From Bradyrhizobium huanghuaihaiense (lineage in GTDB: Bacteria; Pseudomonadota; Alphaproteobacteria; Rhizobiales; Xanthobacteraceae), in contig NZ_VLLA01000015.1 in NCBI RefSeq assembly GCF_007830635.1, positions 124,001 through 188,000 on the forward strand: a stretch of 64,000 nt of DNA. Reading direction: 5' to 3'. The notes beneath the pieces are model-generated. The model worked only from the letters and a program-made list of their open reading frames with translations, was not told where the DNA came from and searched no databases. Within the stretch, counting starts at the first letter, position 1. The number at the start of each line of letters is the position of its first letter. The position numbers and the translations under genes were made by a program. Shown in pieces: positions 8,705-17,545 of this stretch.

Positions 8705-10000
8705 CTATTCGGATGCCGGTTTGAGCTTGTGCAGCCGCCCGGCTACGGCGCGCACCTTGCCCGGCGAGGCCCGCCACACCGACAGCGCCGACAAGCCGCT
8801 CACGACCATGGCGATGGCAAAGGCGAGCGTGTAGTCGCCGGTGCGATCGTAGAGCAGGCCCGTGAGCCAGGGACCTGCCGCGCCGCCCGCCAACGCCGCC
8901 AGCATGATGGTGCCGAAGATGCTGCCCTGGTGCCTGCCCTGGAAAATCTCGAACACCACCGCGCCCATGATCGAGGTGAGGCCGTAGCCGAGCGCGCCTT
9001 GCGTGAACACCATGACGTAGACGAGCCAGAGCGACGGCTGGAACTTGAGCGCGATCAGCGCCGCGAAACAGATCGCAAAGCCTGCGCAGCTGATCGCCCA
9101 CACCCACTCGCGCCCGATGCGATCGGAGACGTGACCGAGCAGGATCTGGCCGGGAATGCCGAGCAAGCTGACGATGCCGAGCGCCCACACCGCGACGCCG
9201 GGGCTGAAGCCGATATCGAGCAGGAACTTGGTCTGGTGCACCTGCACGGCGTACCAGATGTACAGGCCGGAGAAATAACCGACCGCAATCCACCAGAACC
9301 GCGCGGTCGCGACGGCGCGTTTCAGCGTCCAGTCGGTGTTGACCCAGACGGGGTCGACCACGTTGGAGACCGGCTTTGCCGCGTCGGCGCCAGGTGCCGC
9401 ATCGCCGTCCGGCCGCAGGCCGATATCCTCGGGGCGCTTGTGCAGCAGCAGATTGATCGGCGCCAGCGCGATCAGGACGAGCAGGCCCATCGCAGTGCAG
9501 GCGGTGCGCCAGCCGGTCTGCTCGATCATGTGCTGCACCCACGGCAGCAGCGTCACCGAGCCGATGCCGACGCCGGCAAAGGCGATGCCGATGGCAAAGC
9601 CGCGCTTGCGGATGAACCAGTTCGGCAGGAACAGCGACTGGCCGGAATAGCCGAGACAGACGCTGCCGGCGCCGACCATGACGCCGATGGTGAGATAGAG
9701 ATGCCAGGGCTGGCTGGTGAGCGGTGCCAGCAGCAGCCCGCCTCCCATCAGCACCACGCCGAGCTCCATCACCGCGCGCGGACCGGCGCGGTCCATCAGA
9801 CGGCCGATCAGCGGGCTCGCAACGCCGGATGCCACGAAGCCGAACGAGAAAGCGCCGGCGGTGACGCCGCGCTCCCAGCCGAATTCGGAGATGATCGGCG
9901 GAAAGAACAGAGAGAACGCGGTGCGCGCGTTGACGCCGATGGCCATGGTGACGAAGGTCACGGCGACCACGACCCAGCCGTAGAAGAACGGAAGCCGCAT
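8705..10000 (-). CDS. MFS transporter, oxalate/monocarboxylate-like
   Basis: The protein has 431 residues with about 12 hydrophobic segments. It begins MRLPFFYGWVVVAVTFVTMA and carries the major facilitator loop GRLMDRAGPR between helices 2 and 3 and a second copy, GHVSDRIGREWVW, near helices 8 and 9. The FYGWVVVA opening and overall pattern resemble the OFA/monocarboxylate branch (OxlT-like), which moves small organic acids; the substrate is not provable here. The ATG at 10000 is preferred because the frame upstream overlaps the neighbouring gene's sequence and lacks signal. It lies between two c-di-GMP genes on the same strand. Confidence 0.88.
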   Translation of the reverse strand: MRLPFFYGWVVVAVTFVTMAIGVNARTAFSLFFPPIISEFGWERGVTAGAFSFGFVASGVASPLIGRLMDRAGPRAVMELGVVLMGGGLLLAPLTSQPWHLYLTIGVMVGAGSVCLGYSGQSLFLPNWFIRKRGFAIGIAFAGVGIGSVTLLPWVQHMIEQTGWRTACTAMGLLVLIALAPINLLLHKRPEDIGLRPDGDAAPGADAAKPVSNVVDPVWVNTDWTLKRAVATARFWWIAVGYFSGLYIWYAVQVHQTKFLLDIGFSPGVAVWALGIVSLLGIPGQILLGHVSDRIGREWVWAISCAGFAICFAALIALKFQPSLWLVYVMVFTQGALGYGLTSIMGAVVFEIFQGRHQGSIFGTIMLAALAGGAAGPWLTGLLYDRTGDYTLAFAIAMVVSGLSALSVWRASPGKVRAVAGRLHKLKPASE

Positions 10001-10089
10001 TTTTTCTATTTCATCCCTAGACGATCCTTCGGACCATCTGAGGGTGTCCGGGTCAAGCGCTTTTCGCGCATGCCCATCGAGCGGTGATG

Positions 10090-12528
10090 TCAGGCGGCGT
10101 CGAGCCGGGAGGATTCGGCCGCATCCAGCTCGATCTCGCCGACCGGCTGCGGGCGCCCGAACAGATAGCCTTGGGCAAAATTGACGCCGAGCGTCCTCAG
10201 CCGCTCGAACTCCTCGGCGGTCTCGACGCCCTCGGCGGTGACCGACATGTCGAGCCCTCGCGCCAGCGTCACGATCGAGGAGATGATGGCGGATGAGCGC
10301 GGCTGGTGCGTGAGGTTGCGGATGAACGACTTGTCGATCTTGATCTTGTCGAACGGGAACGCGACGAGATAGCTGAGCGAGGAATAGCCGGTGCCGAAAT
10401 CGTCGAGCGCGAGCTCGATGCCGATGCTCTTCAGCCGCTCCATGAAGGCGAGGTTCTCGACACCGCGCTCCAGCAGAACCGATTCCGTGATCTCGATCTC
10501 GAGCCGCGGCGGGGGCAGGCCGGAATCGGCGAGCGCCGCGCAGATCATCTCGAACAGCTCGGCTTCCTTGAACTGAATCGGCGAGAGATTCACGGCGACC
10601 GTCAGGTCGGAGGGCCAGCCGGCCGCATCCGCGCAGGCGCGCCGCAGCACGAATTCGCCGAGCGGAACGATCAGCCCGGTCTCCTCGGCGAGCGGAATGA
10701 ACTGGTCCGGCGGAATCAATCCGCGGCTCGGATGCCGCCAGCGCACCAGCGCCTCGAAGCCGCGCCGCACGCCACTCGCGGCATCGACGAACGGCTGGTA
10801 GTGCACCTCGAGCTGGCAGCGCGCGATGGCGTCGCGCAAGTCTCCTTCCAGCGTGTTGCGCGCCTCGAGCTCGGCCGACATCGCCTCGTCGTAGACGGTG
10901 AAGCAGTTGCGGCCCGCCGATTTCGAGCGGTAGAGCGCAAGGTCGGCCTTCTTCAGCAGCTGCTCCTGATCGCTGCCGTGATCCGGCGCGATCGCGATGC
11001 CGATGCTGGTGCCGATCTCGACGCGATGGCCGGGCAGCAGGAACGGCTGTGCCACGAGCTTGGCGACCCGCCCCGCGAGCTCGGTGGCGCAGGCGCGCTG
11101 ATCCTCGCAAGCCCCCTGGATGATGGCGAACTCGTCGCCGCCGAGCCGCGCCAGCACGTCGGTGGCGCGCAGCGCAGATTTCAGCCGCTGCGCCACCTGG
11201 CGCAACAGCACGTCGCCGGCGCCGTGACCGAGGGAGTCGTTGACGTTCTTGAAGCGGTCGAGGTCGAGCATCAGGATCGAGAAGGTCGCGCCGTTATCGT
11301 CGAGCTGTCGGTTGAGCTCGTCGAGCCGTGCGAGGAAGAAGGCGCGGTTCGGCAGACCGGTCAGGATGTCGGTCTGGGCGAGCTCGAGCACCCGCCGGTT
11401 CGCCAGCGACAGCCGCCGCGAATTGCGGCTGGCGAGCATGAGATAGGTCGACAGCGACAGCGTCAGCAGCATGCCGACGATCAGGACCGCGACCGCGCGA
11501 TCATAGGCCGTCTCGAGCGCGCCGCCGGCGGTCGGCATGGCGCGCACCTGCCAGTCGGTATCGCCGATCTTGAGACCGCCCGACCAGTGCAGGGTCCGCG
11601 CGACGTCGCGCATCGACTGCGGCGCGGTGGCGGCGGACGAATAGTCCGGCAGCATGTCCTCGAGGCTGACGATCTGGCCGGTGAAGGGCGGATAGACGTT
11701 CACGCTGACCGCGGGACTTGCGCCGGTGGTCACGCGAATGGACTGGATCAGCAGCGGCAGATCGAAGACGCCGACCACGAAGCCGGCCAGATTGCGGCGC
11801 CGGTCCGCGACCGTCTCGCGCGACGTTCCCTTGGCGTAGACGGGAATGGCGACGAGGACGTCGGGCAGCCGGCCGCCTTCCCTGGGCTCGTAGAGACGGG
11901 TGCGGACGGCCGCAACCCGATCGTTGTCGCTGGCACGCTCCAGCACCGCAAGGCGTTCCGGGATGCTCGCGTAATCCATGCCGTAGACCTGTGACGTCTT
12001 CGGCTGCGTCGAGTAGAACACCGGGAAATATTCGTCGCTCTGCGGCGCGGCCACGAAGGCATCGCCCTGGAGCGACTTGATGCGATAGCCCGACACGCCG
12101 TCCGCGACCGCGGCGGCCTCGTAGTCGGTGCGCTCCTTGCGGTTGACGCGCGGCAGCCAGGCGATGCGCAACATGCCGGGATGGCGCTCGAACAGGCGCG
12201 CGCTGAAGGTCTCGAATTCGCTGCGGGTGATTTGCTCGTTGGTGGATTCGAACAGCGTGCGCAGCGCGACGAGCCTGGAGATGTACTCGCCCATGCCGTG
12301 CTGCATGACGATCGCTTCGGTTTCGGCCGCGTTCTCGAACTCGATCCTGTTGACGCGGTTTTCCCAGCGCGCAACGGCGGCCGCGCCCACGATCGAGAAC
12401 AGAAGCCCGACGGCGACAGCGACCAGCGCAGGGCGATAGAGCCCGAGCAGCGGCGCGGCACGCCACCATCCGGTCTTCCGCTTCCGATCCTGATCGTTCT
12501 GATCGCGGCCGCCCATCTTGATCCGCAC
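10090..12528 (-). CDS. Membrane CHASE-GGDEF-EAL c-di-GMP protein
   Basis: The protein has 812 residues. After a basic N-terminus there is a membrane helix (about 28-55, PALVAVAVGLLFSIVGAAAV). A periplasmic CHASE sensor domain follows (about 75-310; FESTNEQITRSEFETFSARL, PGMLRIAWLPRV), then a second membrane helix (about 335-360), GGDEF (about 370-535; RATDVLARLGGDEFAII) and EAL (about 550-800). The I-site RATD is present, so feedback inhibition of cyclase activity is likely. The EAL catalytic set is complete (FEALVRW, VNLSP, IEITES, DDFGTGYSSLS, KIKIDKSF, AEGVET, QGY). CHASE domains sense small extracellular molecules. MGGRDQ, five codons in, is an alternative start. Confidence 0.93.
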   Translation of the reverse strand: MRIKMGGRDQNDQDRKRKTGWWRAAPLLGLYRPALVAVAVGLLFSIVGAAAVARWENRVNRIEFENAAETEAIVMQHGMGEYISRLVALRTLFESTNEQITRSEFETFSARLFERHPGMLRIAWLPRVNRKERTDYEAAAVADGVSGYRIKSLQGDAFVAAPQSDEYFPVFYSTQPKTSQVYGMDYASIPERLAVLERASDNDRVAAVRTRLYEPREGGRLPDVLVAIPVYAKGTSRETVADRRRNLAGFVVGVFDLPLLIQSIRVTTGASPAVSVNVYPPFTGQIVSLEDMLPDYSSAATAPQSMRDVARTLHWSGGLKIGDTDWQVRAMPTAGGALETAYDRAVAVLIVGMLLTLSLSTYLMLASRNSRRLSLANRRVLELAQTDILTGLPNRAFFLARLDELNRQLDDNGATFSILMLDLDRFKNVNDSLGHGAGDVLLRQVAQRLKSALRATDVLARLGGDEFAIIQGACEDQRACATELAGRVAKLVAQPFLLPGHRVEIGTSIGIAIAPDHGSDQEQLLKKADLALYRSKSAGRNCFTVYDEAMSAELEARNTLEGDLRDAIARCQLEVHYQPFVDAASGVRRGFEALVRWRHPSRGLIPPDQFIPLAEETGLIVPLGEFVLRRACADAAGWPSDLTVAVNLSPIQFKEAELFEMICAALADSGLPPPRLEIEITESVLLERGVENLAFMERLKSIGIELALDDFGTGYSSLSYLVAFPFDKIKIDKSFIRNLTHQPRSSAIISSIVTLARGLDMSVTAEGVETAEEFERLRTLGVNFAQGYLFGRPQPVGEIELDAAESSRLDAA

Positions 12529-12745
12529 GTCCCCCTTCGGCGCGGCGACACGAACTTCTGGTTGAGCCGCCGGAACTTCTATCGGACAAGGATCGGGGTT
12601 AAGAACTGCACAATTTCGGAACCCGGGCGTGCCGGATTGCGCGCCTTAGTTAACGACTGCCCTGCAAACCGCGGCAGACTGGAAATAATTTGCCGGTTTT
12701 GCCCGACGTCGCGGACGAGGACGAGGTTCAAGTCAGGCCGCGTTC

Positions 12746-13723
12746 TCAGGAGCGCCGCGTCCAACGCTCGGCGTTGACGGCGCCTTGCGGCACCTCGCCC
12801 CGCACGATGGCTTCGACCTGCCGCACGGTTTCCAGCGACTGGTACTCGATCGCCTGCGGCGTCAAACCGCCGACATGCGGGGTCGCGATGACGTTCGGCA
12901 GCTTCGCAAGCTCGGGCGTCGGCATCTGGTCCGGTGCACGGCCGACGTCCATCGCCGCGCCGGCGATGCGGTTCTCGCGCAGCGCGCGTGCCAGCGCGGC
13001 CTCGTCGACGAGATTGCCGCGGGAGAGATTGATGAACACGGCATGCTTCTGCATGCGCGCCAACGCCGCCTCCCCGATCAGATTCTCGGTCTGCTCGTTG
13101 GCGATTGCGAGGCAGACGACATAGTCCGATGCGGCGAGAAGCTCGTCGAGACCGACCTGCCGGATCGCAGCATCGCTGACATCAGCGAAGGGATCGGAGA
13201 CCAGCACCTCCATGCGCAGCACTTTTGCGATCTCGGCGAGATAGCGCCCGATGCTGCCATAGCCGATGATGCCGACCTTGCTGCCGGCGAGCTGGCGGCC
13301 CATCCGCGCCTCGGGCTTGCGGCCGGCCTGGTACTCGGCCGTCGTCCGCGACACGCCGCGGGAGAGATCGATCATGAAGCCGAGCGCGAGTTCGGCGACG
13401 GCCTGCACGAAGCCGGGGCCGGCGCGGGTCACGAGCACGCCGGCCTCCGAGGCCGCTTCCACATCGACGTTGCGGATGTCGACGGCGCAGCGGACGAAGG
13501 CCCGCAGACGCGGCAATTGCGCGAAGATCTCGCCGCGCCCTTCCGTCATGCGATCGGCGACGATGATGTCGGCATCCTTCGCGGCACGCACGAGGCCGGC
13601 GGCGTCCAGCGTGTCATCGCTCTCGTGCAGGATCACCTCGGCGGCCGCGCGCAGGCCGTTCAGGCTGCGATCGCCGTAGTAATTGCGCCGCATCTCCGGG
13701 GTGTGCGCGAGCAGGACCTTCAC
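12746..13723 (-). CDS. D-2-hydroxyacid dehydrogenase family protein
   Basis: The protein has 325 residues and is NAD(P)-dependent by its nucleotide site (VGIIGYGSIGRYLAEIAK, GxGxxG). It keeps the catalytic Arg in INLSRGNLVDE and His in IATPHVGG. The usual DVFxxEP segment carrying the catalytic Glu reads DVGRAPDQMP, placing Pro where Glu is expected with Asp next to it. It is the last gene of the TRAP operon, 12 bases after the DctQM gene, which points to oxidation or reduction of the imported 2-keto or 2-hydroxy acid. The length is normal. Confidence 0.9.
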   Translation of the reverse strand: MKVLLAHTPEMRRNYYGDRSLNGLRAAAEVILHESDDTLDAAGLVRAAKDADIIVADRMTEGRGEIFAQLPRLRAFVRCAVDIRNVDVEAASEAGVLVTRAGPGFVQAVAELALGFMIDLSRGVSRTTAEYQAGRKPEARMGRQLAGSKVGIIGYGSIGRYLAEIAKVLRMEVLVSDPFADVSDAAIRQVGLDELLAASDYVVCLAIANEQTENLIGEAALARMQKHAVFINLSRGNLVDEAALARALRENRIAGAAMDVGRAPDQMPTPELAKLPNVIATPHVGGLTPQAIEYQSLETVRQVEAIVRGEVPQGAVNAERWTRRS

Positions 13724-13735
13724 GACAAAACTCCT

Positions 13736-15610
13736 TCAGTAGCCGAATGCCCGCGGCAGCGCGGTCGAGAGCCATGGCACGAAGGCGATGACGAGCAGGC
13801 AGAGGAACAAGAGGCCAAGATAGCCCATGATCGGCTTCACCGTCTGCTCGATCGGAACGTTGCCGATCAGGCAGGCACCGTAAAGCCCGAGCCCGAGCGG
13901 CGGCGCGAACAGGCCGATGCCCATCGCGATGACCAGCACGACGCCGAAATGCAGGGGATCGACGCCGAGCTGCACCGCCACCGGCAACAGCAGCGGCCCG
14001 AAGATGATCAGCGCGGCCGCGCCCTCCAGCACCGAACCCATCACGATCAGCACGACGATGGCGAGCAGGATGAACATCCAGACGCCCGAGGTCTTCGACA
14101 GTCCCAGCATGAAATCGCCGACCGCGTGCGGGACCTGCTGCAGGGTCAGCGTGAACGCCAGCGATTGCGCGGCGGCGACGATGAACAGCACGAGCCCCGC
14201 GCGCGTTGCGGCCTGGACGAAACTATGGGCCGCGGTCTTGAAGCTGAGCTCGCGGAACACGACGCTGCCGACGGCCAGCGCATAGGCGACGGCAAAGGCG
14301 GAGATTTCGGTCGCCGTGGCAAAGCCGCTCTTGAAGCCGAAGAAGATCATGAAGATCAGGCCGAACGCCGCGATCGCGCCGCTCCAGAGCCCGGACACCG
14401 GCGCCTGCGGCGCGACGTCTTCGGCTTCCGCCGGCGGCTTGCCGAAGATGATGGAGACCGCGATCAGCACCAGCGCCATCAGCGCTGCCGGCAGCAGCCC
14501 GGCCATGAACAGGCCGCCGATCGACAGGTTGGCGACGAAGCCGAGGATGATCAGGTTGATGCAGGGCGGAATGGTTTCCGCCATCACCGCGGAGGCCGCG
14601 AGCAGTGCTACTGCGCCACCGGGATTTTGTTTCGAGCGGCGCGCTGCCGGGATCAGCACCGAGCCAACTGCGGCGACATCGGCCATCTTCGAGCCCGAGA
14701 TGCCGGAGAACAGCACCATCGAGGCCACCATCACGACGTTGAGGCCGCCGCGCATCCGCCCGACCGCACGCTGCAACAGCTCGATCAGGCGCACCGACAT
14801 GCCGTTGGCTTCCATGAGGTAGCCGACGAGAATGAAGAACGGGATCGCCAGCAGCACGAAATTGTCGATGCCGCGCGCCATCTGCTGCGCGAAGATGACG
14901 CCGGGCAGCGCGCCCTCGACCCAGATGAAGATCAGCGCGGCGAGCGCCAGCGCAAAGCCGATCGGCAAGCCGCCGAACAGGGTCGCGAAGAAGCCGATCA
15001 GCATCAGCGTGCCCGCCGACGGCACCGAGGCCGGCGAAAGATAATCCCAGGCGAGATAAAGCCCGGTCACGACGATGATCGAAACGAGGCCCCTGACGAT
15101 ATCAGGCAGCGGCCGCGCGCAGAGATGATCGATCGCGAACACCGTCATGAACAGCGCACCGACGCCCATCGGATAGAAGGTCAATTCCAGCGGCAGGCCG
15201 GAGCCGGTGGTCTGCCCGGCGGTCAGCGAGCCCAGCTTGATGGCGTGATAGGCGACGTAGCCGGAGATCAGCACGATCAGCAGGGCGCTGGCGGCATCGA
15301 CCAGCGTGCGCAGCCGCACCGGCAACAGGTCGCGAAAGAAGGAGACGCCGACATTCTCGCCGCGCGCGAGCGCGCTCGCCGCGCCGAAGAAGGCCGAGCC
15401 GACCATCAATCCGCGCGCGACGTCGTCGGACCATTCGACCGGCGCGTTGAAGAAGAAGCGCAGCAGCACGGAGGCGCAGACGACCACGAGATCGGCGGCG
15501 AGCAGCACGGCCGCGATCGCGTCGCTGATGCGAAGCAGAAGTATCATGCTGCCGTGGCGGCCGCCCGAAAGCGGCACGGCGGCTGTCATCGCCATTTCGG
15601 ACTTGGCCAT
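13736..15610 (-). CDS. TRAP transporter fused permease (DctQ-DctM)
   Basis: The protein has 624 residues. The first about 170 residues are a four-helix DctQ small subunit (VLLRFFFNAPVEWSDDVAR is the DctQ signature). The remaining about 430 residues are the DctM large subunit with 10-12 helices and motifs such as GFFATLFGGLPIGFALALAA, AIPFFILVGYLMEANGMS, SGISGSKMADVAAVGS and GLFAPPLGLG. Fusion of the two subunits is a known variant. It imports an organic acid using a sodium or proton gradient with the binding protein encoded 13 bases upstream. Confidence 0.95.
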   Translation of the reverse strand: MAKSEMAMTAAVPLSGGRHGSMILLLRISDAIAAVLLAADLVVVCASVLLRFFFNAPVEWSDDVARGLMVGSAFFGAASALARGENVGVSFFRDLLPVRLRTLVDAASALLIVLISGYVAYHAIKLGSLTAGQTTGSGLPLELTFYPMGVGALFMTVFAIDHLCARPLPDIVRGLVSIIVVTGLYLAWDYLSPASVPSAGTLMLIGFFATLFGGLPIGFALALAALIFIWVEGALPGVIFAQQMARGIDNFVLLAIPFFILVGYLMEANGMSVRLIELLQRAVGRMRGGLNVVMVASMVLFSGISGSKMADVAAVGSVLIPAARRSKQNPGGAVALLAASAVMAETIPPCINLIILGFVANLSIGGLFMAGLLPAALMALVLIAVSIIFGKPPAEAEDVAPQAPVSGLWSGAIAAFGLIFMIFFGFKSGFATATEISAFAVAYALAVGSVVFRELSFKTAAHSFVQAATRAGLVLFIVAAAQSLAFTLTLQQVPHAVGDFMLGLSKTSGVWMFILLAIVVLIVMGSVLEGAAALIIFGPLLLPVAVQLGVDPLHFGVVLVIAMGIGLFAPPLGLGLYGACLIGNVPIEQTVKPIMGYLGLLFLCLLVIAFVPWLSTALPRAFGY

Positions 15611-15623
15611 TGGGACTTGGCCA

Positions 15624-16655
15624 TCAGGCTTGCGTCGCGCGGATCATGTCGATGACCGGCTTGGATTCCGGCCGTGCCTTGATGAAGTTCTCGTACTGCG
15701 GCGCGACGCGCTTCTTGAAGGCTTCGCGGTCACATTCGGCCACCGTCACGCCCTTCTCGCCGAGCGTCGCCAGCGCCTCCTTCTCGACCGCAAGGCCATG
15801 GGCGCGGGTGTCGACCGCGGCCTTCTTCGCGGCATCGAGAAAACCCTCGCGCAGCTTCGGATCCATGCGGTTGTAGGTCATGTCGCTGAAGTAGATCGCC
15901 AGCGGCGAGAAATTGTGCTGCGTCAGCGCGTAGAATTTGGCCGTCTCGAAGAACTTGCTTGCGAGGATCGTCGGCGGATCGTGCTCGAGGCCATCGAGCA
16001 CGCCGGCCTGCAAGGCCGTGTAGATCTCGCCGAAAGCCAGCGGCGTTGCGGCCGCGCCCATCAGGCGCAGGCATTCGGTGATGACGGGATTGGGCAGCGT
16101 GCGGATCTTGAGCCCGGCGAGATCCTCCGGCGTCTTCACCGGCTTCTTCGCCAGCACGCTGCGCGAGCCGAAATTATAGGCCCAGGCGATGATGCGGATG
16201 TTGCCGCCCTTGAGCAGCGCGTCCTCGATCGGCTTGGCGGCGCCGGAGTCGAACGCCTTGGTCTGCTGCGGGAAGCTCGAGAACAGGAAGCCGAGATCGA
16301 AGGTGCCGACCAGCGGCACCAGATTGGCCGAGATCGACGAGCCCGACACCATGAGGTCGATGACGCCGAGCTTCACCGAATTGATGACGTCGATTTCCTG
16401 GCCGAGCTGGTTGTCCGGAAAGAACGCGACCTCGACCTGCTCGCCCAGCCCGTTGCCCTTCAAATTCTTGACGAGGTTGTCGTAATAGACGCGGCCATTG
16501 GCGAATTTCGGATCGTTCGGCAGCGAGGAGGAGCATTTCAGCTTCAGCGTCGCAGCTTCGGCACGGCCGATGATCCCTGGAGAGAGCACGAGGCCGGCGG
16601 TGACCGCCGCCGATGACTTGATGAACGCGCGGCGGTTCACGGGCACGATGGTCAT
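15624..16655 (-). CDS. TRAP transporter substrate-binding protein (DctP family)
   Basis: The protein has 343 residues and starts at ATG 16655 behind GGGGAGAG. The N-terminus carries a twin-arginine-like signal (NRRAFIKSSAAVTAGLVLSP), cleaved after about residue 33. DctP features are clear: VINSVKLGVIDLMVSG, the conserved KKPVKTPEDLAGLKIRTLPN arginine that binds the substrate carboxylate, and GEIYTALQAGVLDGLEHDPP. It binds an organic anion in the periplasm for the downstream permease. It heads a three-gene operon (gaps of 13 and 12 bases). The substrate is unknown; the terminal dehydrogenase suggests a hydroxy or keto acid. Confidence 0.95.
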   Translation of the reverse strand: MTIVPVNRRAFIKSSAAVTAGLVLSPGIIGRAEAATLKLKCSSSLPNDPKFANGRVYYDNLVKNLKGNGLGEQVEVAFFPDNQLGQEIDVINSVKLGVIDLMVSGSSISANLVPLVGTFDLGFLFSSFPQQTKAFDSGAAKPIEDALLKGGNIRIIAWAYNFGSRSVLAKKPVKTPEDLAGLKIRTLPNPVITECLRLMGAAATPLAFGEIYTALQAGVLDGLEHDPPTILASKFFETAKFYALTQHNFSPLAIYFSDMTYNRMDPKLREGFLDAAKKAAVDTRAHGLAVEKEALATLGEKGVTVAECDREAFKKRVAPQYENFIKARPESKPVIDMIRATQA

Positions 16656-17007
16656 GGTGCGGTCTCTCCCCAATTATTCTTTTTGCAGCCGCGATCATTG
16701 TCGCGGCGTGTTGGCTCGACTGTATGGCCAAAGCGACAACACAGGCAAGGGATGCGCCCGGCGGCGTCGCGATGGCGCGCGCAACAGGCGCACTGCAGAA
16801 ATCGCGACGGAACGCCTTTATTTGTCGGTGTTTTCGCGCATGCCGCACGGCAGCGACGAGGCCTGCCATGCAGGATTGAGAGGGATCGATCCAATTCAGG
16901 TATGGATCAATGCCGAACGCATATCGATCGGATTGTACGAAGCAGACGAACGAAAGCCGCGGGATCGTGATCCCGCGGCTCGCAAGGTCGGAGCGAATGC
17001 GGTGACG
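16656..17007. other. Intergenic region upstream of the TRAP operon
   Basis: This stretch holds the TRAP promoter region and, at its right end, the terminator of the DoxX gene (16947-16980). I see no gene in it. Confidence 0.6.
16947..16980 (-). terminator. Terminator of the DoxX gene
   Basis: On the minus strand AGCCGCGGGATC and its complement form a 10-12-bp perfect hairpin, followed by TTTCGTTCG, about 28 bases after the stop codon of the DoxX gene. Confidence 0.75.
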
Positions 17008-17451
17008 TCAGCGCGAATGCGCGCCGCTGAGCTGGCCGCCCGCAGCCTGCACATCACGCGAGGGACGCAGCGCGTAGGCGCCGTCGCCGAGCAGGGCCTG
17101 CGCCGCGAGCGCGATCGCCCAGAAGGCGGGGAATTCCCAGCCGCCCTTCGGATTGGAGAAGAAGAAGCCGGCCGCGCCGTGCACCGAGAAGATCGCGCCG
17201 AGCAGGATCGGAATGCCCGCGAGCGCCGCGTAGCGGGTCCAGACGCCGAGGATCAGGGCAACGCCGCTGAGCACTTCCACGGTCATGATGAGATAGGCGA
17301 GCTCGGGCGGGAAGCCGAGGCTGCCCAAGAACTTTGCGGTGCCAGCCGGGGTGAACACGAACAGCTTCAGGCTGGCATGGGCGAGGAACAGCGCGCCCAG
17401 GGTCACGCGCAGCACAAGCGCGGCGTAGGGGGCGGTACGGGAATCGATCAT
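17008..17451 (-). CDS. DoxX family membrane protein
   Basis: The protein has 147 residues from ATG 17451, preceded by AAAGGAGACCGCC. It has four membrane segments with the DoxX pattern: LRVTLGALFLAHASLKLFVF, LGFPPELAYLIMTVEVLSGV, ALILGVWTRYAALAGIPILL and AIALAAQALLGDGAYALRPS. DoxX-like proteins are small quinone- or redox-associated membrane proteins of mostly unknown role. It is divergent from the LysR gene at 17546, which probably controls it. Confidence 0.9.
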   Translation of the reverse strand: MIDSRTAPYAALVLRVTLGALFLAHASLKLFVFTPAGTAKFLGSLGFPPELAYLIMTVEVLSGVALILGVWTRYAALAGIPILLGAIFSVHGAAGFFFSNPKGGWEFPAFWAIALAAQALLGDGAYALRPSRDVQAAGGQLSGAHSR

Positions 17452-17521
17452 GGCGGTCTCCTTTGCGGCGCACCATGATCTATTCTCAAATCGATGATAA
17501 TCTGCTATTTTCGAAATATAC

Positions 17522-17540
17522 TTCACACTAGAAGAGTGAA
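17522..17540. promoter_or_regulatory. Near-palindrome just before the LysR start
   Basis: TTCACACT-AGA-AGAGTGAA has seven of eight arm positions matched. It ends five bases before the LysR TTG start, in an AT-rich 94-bp divergent intergenic region. Autoregulation of the LysR gene is a reasonable inference. Confidence 0.45.
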
Positions 17541-17545
17541 ATAGT

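Noticed and set aside
8705..11110. A long minus-strand frame joining the MFS gene to upstream sequence
   Set aside because: The part above 10000 overlaps the GGDEF-EAL gene in another frame and has no protein signal; the MFS start at 10000 is clear.
10306..11994. A 562-codon plus-strand open frame
   Set aside because: Antisense to the CHASE-GGDEF-EAL gene; no motifs.
12785..15655. A 956-codon open frame on the plus strand
   Set aside because: It is antisense to the dehydrogenase and the TRAP permease genes and is low complexity (Asp/Glu/Gln/Arg/His); no motif supports it.
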